From Steinernema hermaphroditum (taxonomy: Eukaryota; Nematoda; Chromadorea; Rhabditida; Steinernematidae): a stretch of 64,000 nt of DNA. The notes under the pieces are model-generated. The model was not told where the DNA came from. It made no database searches and saw only the letters and a program-made list of their open reading frames with translations. Shown here piece by piece: positions 59,617 through 64,000 of the stretch. Numbering within the stretch: position 1 is the stretch's first letter; each line of letters starts with the position of its first letter. The stretch lies in assembly GCA_030435675.1 (NCBI GenBank), contig CM059625.1, positions 17,484,001-17,548,000 on the forward strand. Reading direction: 5' to 3'. A program made the translations under genes and the position numbers.

Positions 59617-62600
59617 TCAGAAAAGGAACATCAAGAGGGCAATGACGACGATCGACGCGGCAAGGATGGGCGCTGTCAAGAAGCTGGTGCAACAGCAGGT
59701 ACTGCTCTTCGAATCCATCGCCAGACGGGTCATTGTTGGTTTCAGTACACGTTCGTCAAGAGCCATCAAAGCGTTACGTGCTCCGGTCCAAGCGTGCGGT
59801 CCACGCAAGCGGTACTGGTAGGGCGCGTTGGGGCCAAAGAGGCACTTGTAGGCCAAGACAGGATCGCTCAAGAACAATGCCTTCATGTCGGGTTTGCAAC
59901 CAATCAACTCCGCCAGTTCGTCCATGTATACGTTGTAGTCAACCTGACAATATGATACGCCGTTAAGCGGAATGTTGTTTTTTGGTAACCGCTTGCCTGG
60001 ATGGTATGACGACGGGATTTCACATATCGCTTTGCCATCGTTTCTCGTTTCTCCACCATGTTGTGTCGCATTTCATGCGATGCTGGCAGCTGACTTTCGC
60101 CTGAGAGGACGTCGAAAAAGACGCGCGCCTGCATTTCGGAGATGGGCATGATTGATCCCAGGGGCTAAACACATTACGACAATGCATAAGATGAAAAAGG
60201 TTAAACGATGAAACCTGGATGAGACCGAGAATGGCGAGTGTGTTGTGCTTGGCGGTCGCCAGGGGGTACATGTACTGGTAGAGATCCACTTCGTTGTCGT
60301 GCACCTTGATGAGCTCTCCATTCTCGACGATTGGGAACTCGAATGAGAATCCCGTGGCCAGCACAACCTAAATTGCAGCAAATCTTGATTCAACCGAAAA
60401 ATACGTTTTCCCTTTGCTCAATTTGAGCGGCGTTGCTTTGCGCACAGAAGAAAAAAGAGAAACTGCATAAACGGATGATCAATCTAGAGCAAAATGCGAC
60501 GTGATGCCTCGACAGAAACTGAACGGATGCTGCAAAACTTAACGGAGGAGACCTATGACAACTTTCGGTTTTCATTGAGCTCACTCCACTCCAGGAGGCT
60601 ATGCACTACAACTCGATGTCAGTTCATCGCTTTGGCGTTCGGTATGATCTTCATGTGCCCGTATGTGGAGACCTAGTTAACAATCGATAGACAAAACTTC
60701 TCAGTCGGACTGATGAGGCAAATTTCAATCTACTGCACCACTCTTAAGTCCGCTGTCGTGCATCTATGATGTTTGTGCTTCTATAGTTCCTTAGAACAAT
60801 TGCTATCATACTGGTAGCAATTTTAGCGCAAGTACGTAAGAGCGTAGCAGCGAATGTAAGAAAGTTCTCACTGCCAACAGACTTTCCCTAAATAGCATTT
60901 ACAATAGCTTTGTTGAAAACTCAGTTTGTTAAAAAATCATGAACTTTTTGATGAAAGTTGCTAGTAGCTGTGAACATGAGCTTAAGTGTGTGAGGGTGGT
61001 TCTCATACTATTTCTGAACGATAACAGAAGAAGCTAACATAACACAGTACTAGTTAAGGACAATCAGCTTGAGTTATTGATACTCAGTGCGCATCGGACC
61101 ACCAAAATTTGAACAACATAGGTATACAAAAAGGTAACATCACTGCTTTTTCCTAAGGAACGTAGGACCGTAAAGGACAGTAACGGTTCCTGAACCCATT
61201 TATGAAAAGCCGCGGAAACGTAAAATCTAAGAACATTGACTACATAGCTAGTAGTTCCAAAACTGAACTTTGGATGTAGTTACTGAAATTACAAAAGAAC
61301 ATCACAGTGCCACAAAAAGTTGGTTTAACCTAATATCCTTTGCGATATGATCCATTTTTTTGTCCTCCCGACTGCAAACAGTTCTTAACTATTCAAATTT
61401 GACCACCATTGGAATTCACATTGCGTTAAGCACACAACTAGGTCGTCGAAAATATGTTGCATCAGCGATTTATTGTGACGTTAAAGTCCCATATTCGTAG
61501 TGCAGTTATTCTGCATAGGTAGCGCTGTCTTTTTCCGCTTCAAATACTAAACGCTAATGAGATGCGCAAATAAACAGGTGACATCAGCACTGCGAACAAC
61601 AGAGCAGCATCTGCAACAGTTGGCCGAATCGGCATCGTTCTTTGCTACGCTTTGATCTTCCTTGTTACGTAAGAAGCTTAGTAATGAAAACAACCACCTT
61701 CTAGTGACGGTGAGGACTGAAACAAAAGCAAGCAGCAGTCACTAGTCCTGCACATTAATTACGCTTCGTATGATTGTATCTTTCGGCGTGGAGAAATTTG
61801 ACAAGACAACGGGACAGCCAACCACATAAATAATTCTGAACATATACAGTATTTTTGAGATACTTTCTGCTCTGAATTGCTTAGTTCAAACGTTTGCGCT
61901 GATCAGCCATTTGATCGACGGTCACTGAGAACTGTGGTTCTATTTTTGTACCATGAACTTCAGTCATTTTTTCTCGCTAACTTTAAACTGTAATTGTCTG
62001 AAAATCACAGTCAGCGCAACCGGGATGAGCCTGCCTTTTGTGGAGAACACAATGAATTTAATTAAGATTGATGCTCAGAGTTCACAGAGAGAGTTCGACT
62101 GAGAAAAATCTACCGCTTACCGTATCGACATGCTCGATGCACGTATTGTCCTCAAAGATAAGATTATTCTTTCCGAACGACTTAATGTTCGGTTTGATGA
62201 TCACCGTTCCACACGCAATACGATTGGGCAGTTCGTCGTTAACCGTCGGATGGGCGCTGAAATTTTCTTGTTATGTTTAGTTTATTATCTTATGATGTCA
62301 CCTAAAAACTCCATGTTTCGGTTTCAAACCGTAGACACCATGGTCGAAACGCTTTTGTAGGCGCGCAATAACGTAGGCTTCGCTAATGCGCTCGGGAACG
62401 ATGTCACGCAGAATAAACTTCATCCGAGTGTTCAAGCTGAGGTCGAACGGCATACCGTAGTCGTAGATCCGGTTGAACACCCACGTGCCACGGCGAGTCA
62501 CCAAGTACACCTAAATGAGTTGTTTGTAAGAGACAATTGGCTTATTTACGACAGAGGTCATCGTGTTTTAAGATTCATGTTCTTTCAATATATGAAACTT

Positions 62601-63440
62601 CGGAGAAAACAGTATTTAAATAGTAAAATTGAGTTTGGACTTCATTGCGTACATATGACGGGATGATAAACATGACACATTTGAAGCGGATGACAAGAAT
62701 TTTCTGGTTGACTCATGGCAATTATCGAAAAAGGTACAAGGTAATTCGAGTGCATCAAAGATCGGGTAACGGTTATTATTGGTACTGTTTTTGGGTACCC
62801 GAACTCAGAAATGGAGGACGTTGTAACGAAAGAACTCTAATACCCGATATAGGTCTGTGGAGAATCTGAACTGTTTTCACGGGAATTGAAATTCAAATTC
62901 AAAAGAAAGCCTACCTGTTTGGCCAACCTGCTAAGCTCGACGGCTACATCTCCACCAGAATTTCCAACTCCAACCACCACTACGACCTTGTCTTCAAAAC
63001 CGCGGTGGTCTTTGTAGGAATGCGAGTGCAGAACCTTGCCGGTGAACTCGTCCTGACCAGGCCATTTCGAAGGCAAGTAGGGAGTGGTGTGATGACCTGA
63101 AGCGACCAGAACGCAGTCGAAAGTCTCCTTGTGCTCGACGCCCCTATAAAATACTTATTAAAATATCCACTATGCTATAACAGCGTGTCCTACTCAGCAT
63201 CTGTGTACACGACAGTCCATTTGCCGTCCTGGTCGAATGAAGGCGCGCGCGCCACGTTGAGTACCTTATGATGGAACTTGATGTACTTGAGGAGGTTGAA
63301 CTCCCCTGCGTACAGCTTCAGGTACTTTAGAAGCTGTGTGTTGTGCATAAAGTTAGCGTACTCTTCCGGAGGAGGGAAGTCGCTGTACGCAGTCATCTCC
63401 TTCGAGGTGTTGATTACGGTAGACTTCATAACGGAGGATT
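59617..63440 (-). CDS. fmo: Flavin-containing monooxygenase, 5' part beyond the window
   Basis: FMOs oxidise soft nitrogen and sulfur centres of xenobiotics and metabolites with NADPH, FAD and oxygen, usually on the ER membrane. Seven exons are visible and in phase: 63194-63440, 62915-63143, 62302-62510, 62121-62256, 60215-60367, 59997-60164 and 59617-59943. The motifs seen are the NADPH-site stretch VVVVVGVGNSGGDVAVELSR, preceded by VASGHHTTPYLP, and the family motif LATGFSFEFP. The tail ends in a hydrophobic anchor (FLTAPILAASIVVIALLMFLF by type). The first visible exon opens inside a codon, and the FAD-binding GxGxxG exon is not in the remaining 560 bases. Intron 60368-62120 is long (1.75 kb). 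The intron at 59944-59996 appears to use a GC donor. Confidence 0.92.
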
Positions 63441-64000
63441 CTAAGGAAGCAAATGTATCGTAGTTAATACCGTCAAATTAAATTTTTCAAATTTTATTAA
63501 ATTCCTTTCAGTGTTGGTACTACATTAGAGGGAACTCAAACCTCAATGGCACTAAAAAGTTGTTGTTTGCTTGTCATAGACCTAAATCCGGGCAAACATT
63601 TGTACACTTTTACGTGCAAAAGCATTCATTTTTTATCGAATGATGCTATCACCGATAATATGGTCATCCGTACTGTTTGAATAGCGGTCAGGTGGGTCAT
63701 AATGATAAGTCATTGCGCAAACTGTTCATCAGCTGAGGACGATGGAGAATGCGGTGGAGAAATAAAAGTCAACCATAAGTATACTGGTGTCCGCCATTCT
63801 TCTTTTGTTGCGTAATTAAAAGATTGCGGTTAAACATTCAGTTTTTTGCATGCGATGAGAGAAATATGCACTTTTAATTATCGCAACACTACCATCCATG
63901 TGAGCGGATCGGTTTTATCACATTACTACTCTCATTTATGAAACTGACGTGATCAATGAAGAAGACTGAGTCGTGAGTGTACAACTAATACTCTTTCGTG
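63441..64000 (-). other. FMO intron or 5' flank at the right edge
   Basis: The sequence is AT-rich, without open frames of note and without an FAD-binding motif in any frame I could read. It is most likely an FMO intron leading to one or more N-terminal exons outside the window. Confidence 0.5.

Overview
This window is nuclear DNA of a nematode, most likely a clade V species (a strongylid or other rhabditid relative). The main evidence is a complete unc-22/twitchin gene whose N-terminus and domain order follow the Caenorhabditis protein. Supporting evidence is the many short introns with TTTCAG-type acceptors, pyrimidine-AG sites just 5' of several start codons (the usual look of spliced-leader acceptors), and a full set of animal housekeeping and neuronal genes. 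The species call is inference; no marker gene fixes it. I saw no rRNA, tRNA, CRISPR array or recognisable transposon. Gene models were built by hand from reading frame, GT/AG sites and codon phase. All coordinates are on the plus strand.  LAYOUT. 618-3273 (-): lysosomal beta-galactosidase (GH35), 11 exons. 4889-33383 (-): twitchin, 40 coding exons that join in phase to about 6,986 residues, with 28 Ig domains, 31 fibronectin III domains and one MLCK-like kinase. A separate same-strand 203-codon ORF lies in its ninth intron (27200-27811). 36160-37710 (-): the intraflagellar transport protein IFT54/TRAF3IP1 (dyf-11) as one uninterrupted exon. 37943-42677 (-): a DENND4/Crag-type Rab exchange factor, 13 exons. 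44115-45790 (+): dynactin p62 (dnc-4), 4 exons. 46281-46909 (+): a small R7-RGS-binding-protein-like gene. 47196-47650 (-): a small, probably mitochondrial membrane protein. 50091-50494 (-): an EGF-like, single-pass protein with two PPxY motifs, 5' end not found. 50904-51291 (-) and 51758-53745 (+): a divergent pair encoding an 85-residue secreted protein and a secreted protein with two von Willebrand A domains. 56572-56895 (-): a 107-residue membrane protein. 59617-63440 (-): a flavin-containing monooxygenase that runs off the right edge.  HOW THEY FIT. The genes do not form one pathway. Twitchin is a sarcomere protein. IFT54 and dynactin serve microtubule transport and cilia. DENND4 serves Rab traffic. 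The R7BP-like protein would act on neuronal G-protein signalling. The galactosidase, FMO and secreted proteins are metabolic or extracellular. The DENND4 and IFT54 genes lie 232 bp apart on one strand and could be co-transcribed.  The points most worth a second look are: the phase-compatible ORF in twitchin intron 9, which could be an alternative first exon; a run of six symmetric phase-0 exons in the twitchin linker; the shortened twitchin C-terminus (three Ig after the kinase, not five); the intronless IFT54 gene; a GC-AG intron in the FMO; and the small secreted gene found only by splicing.
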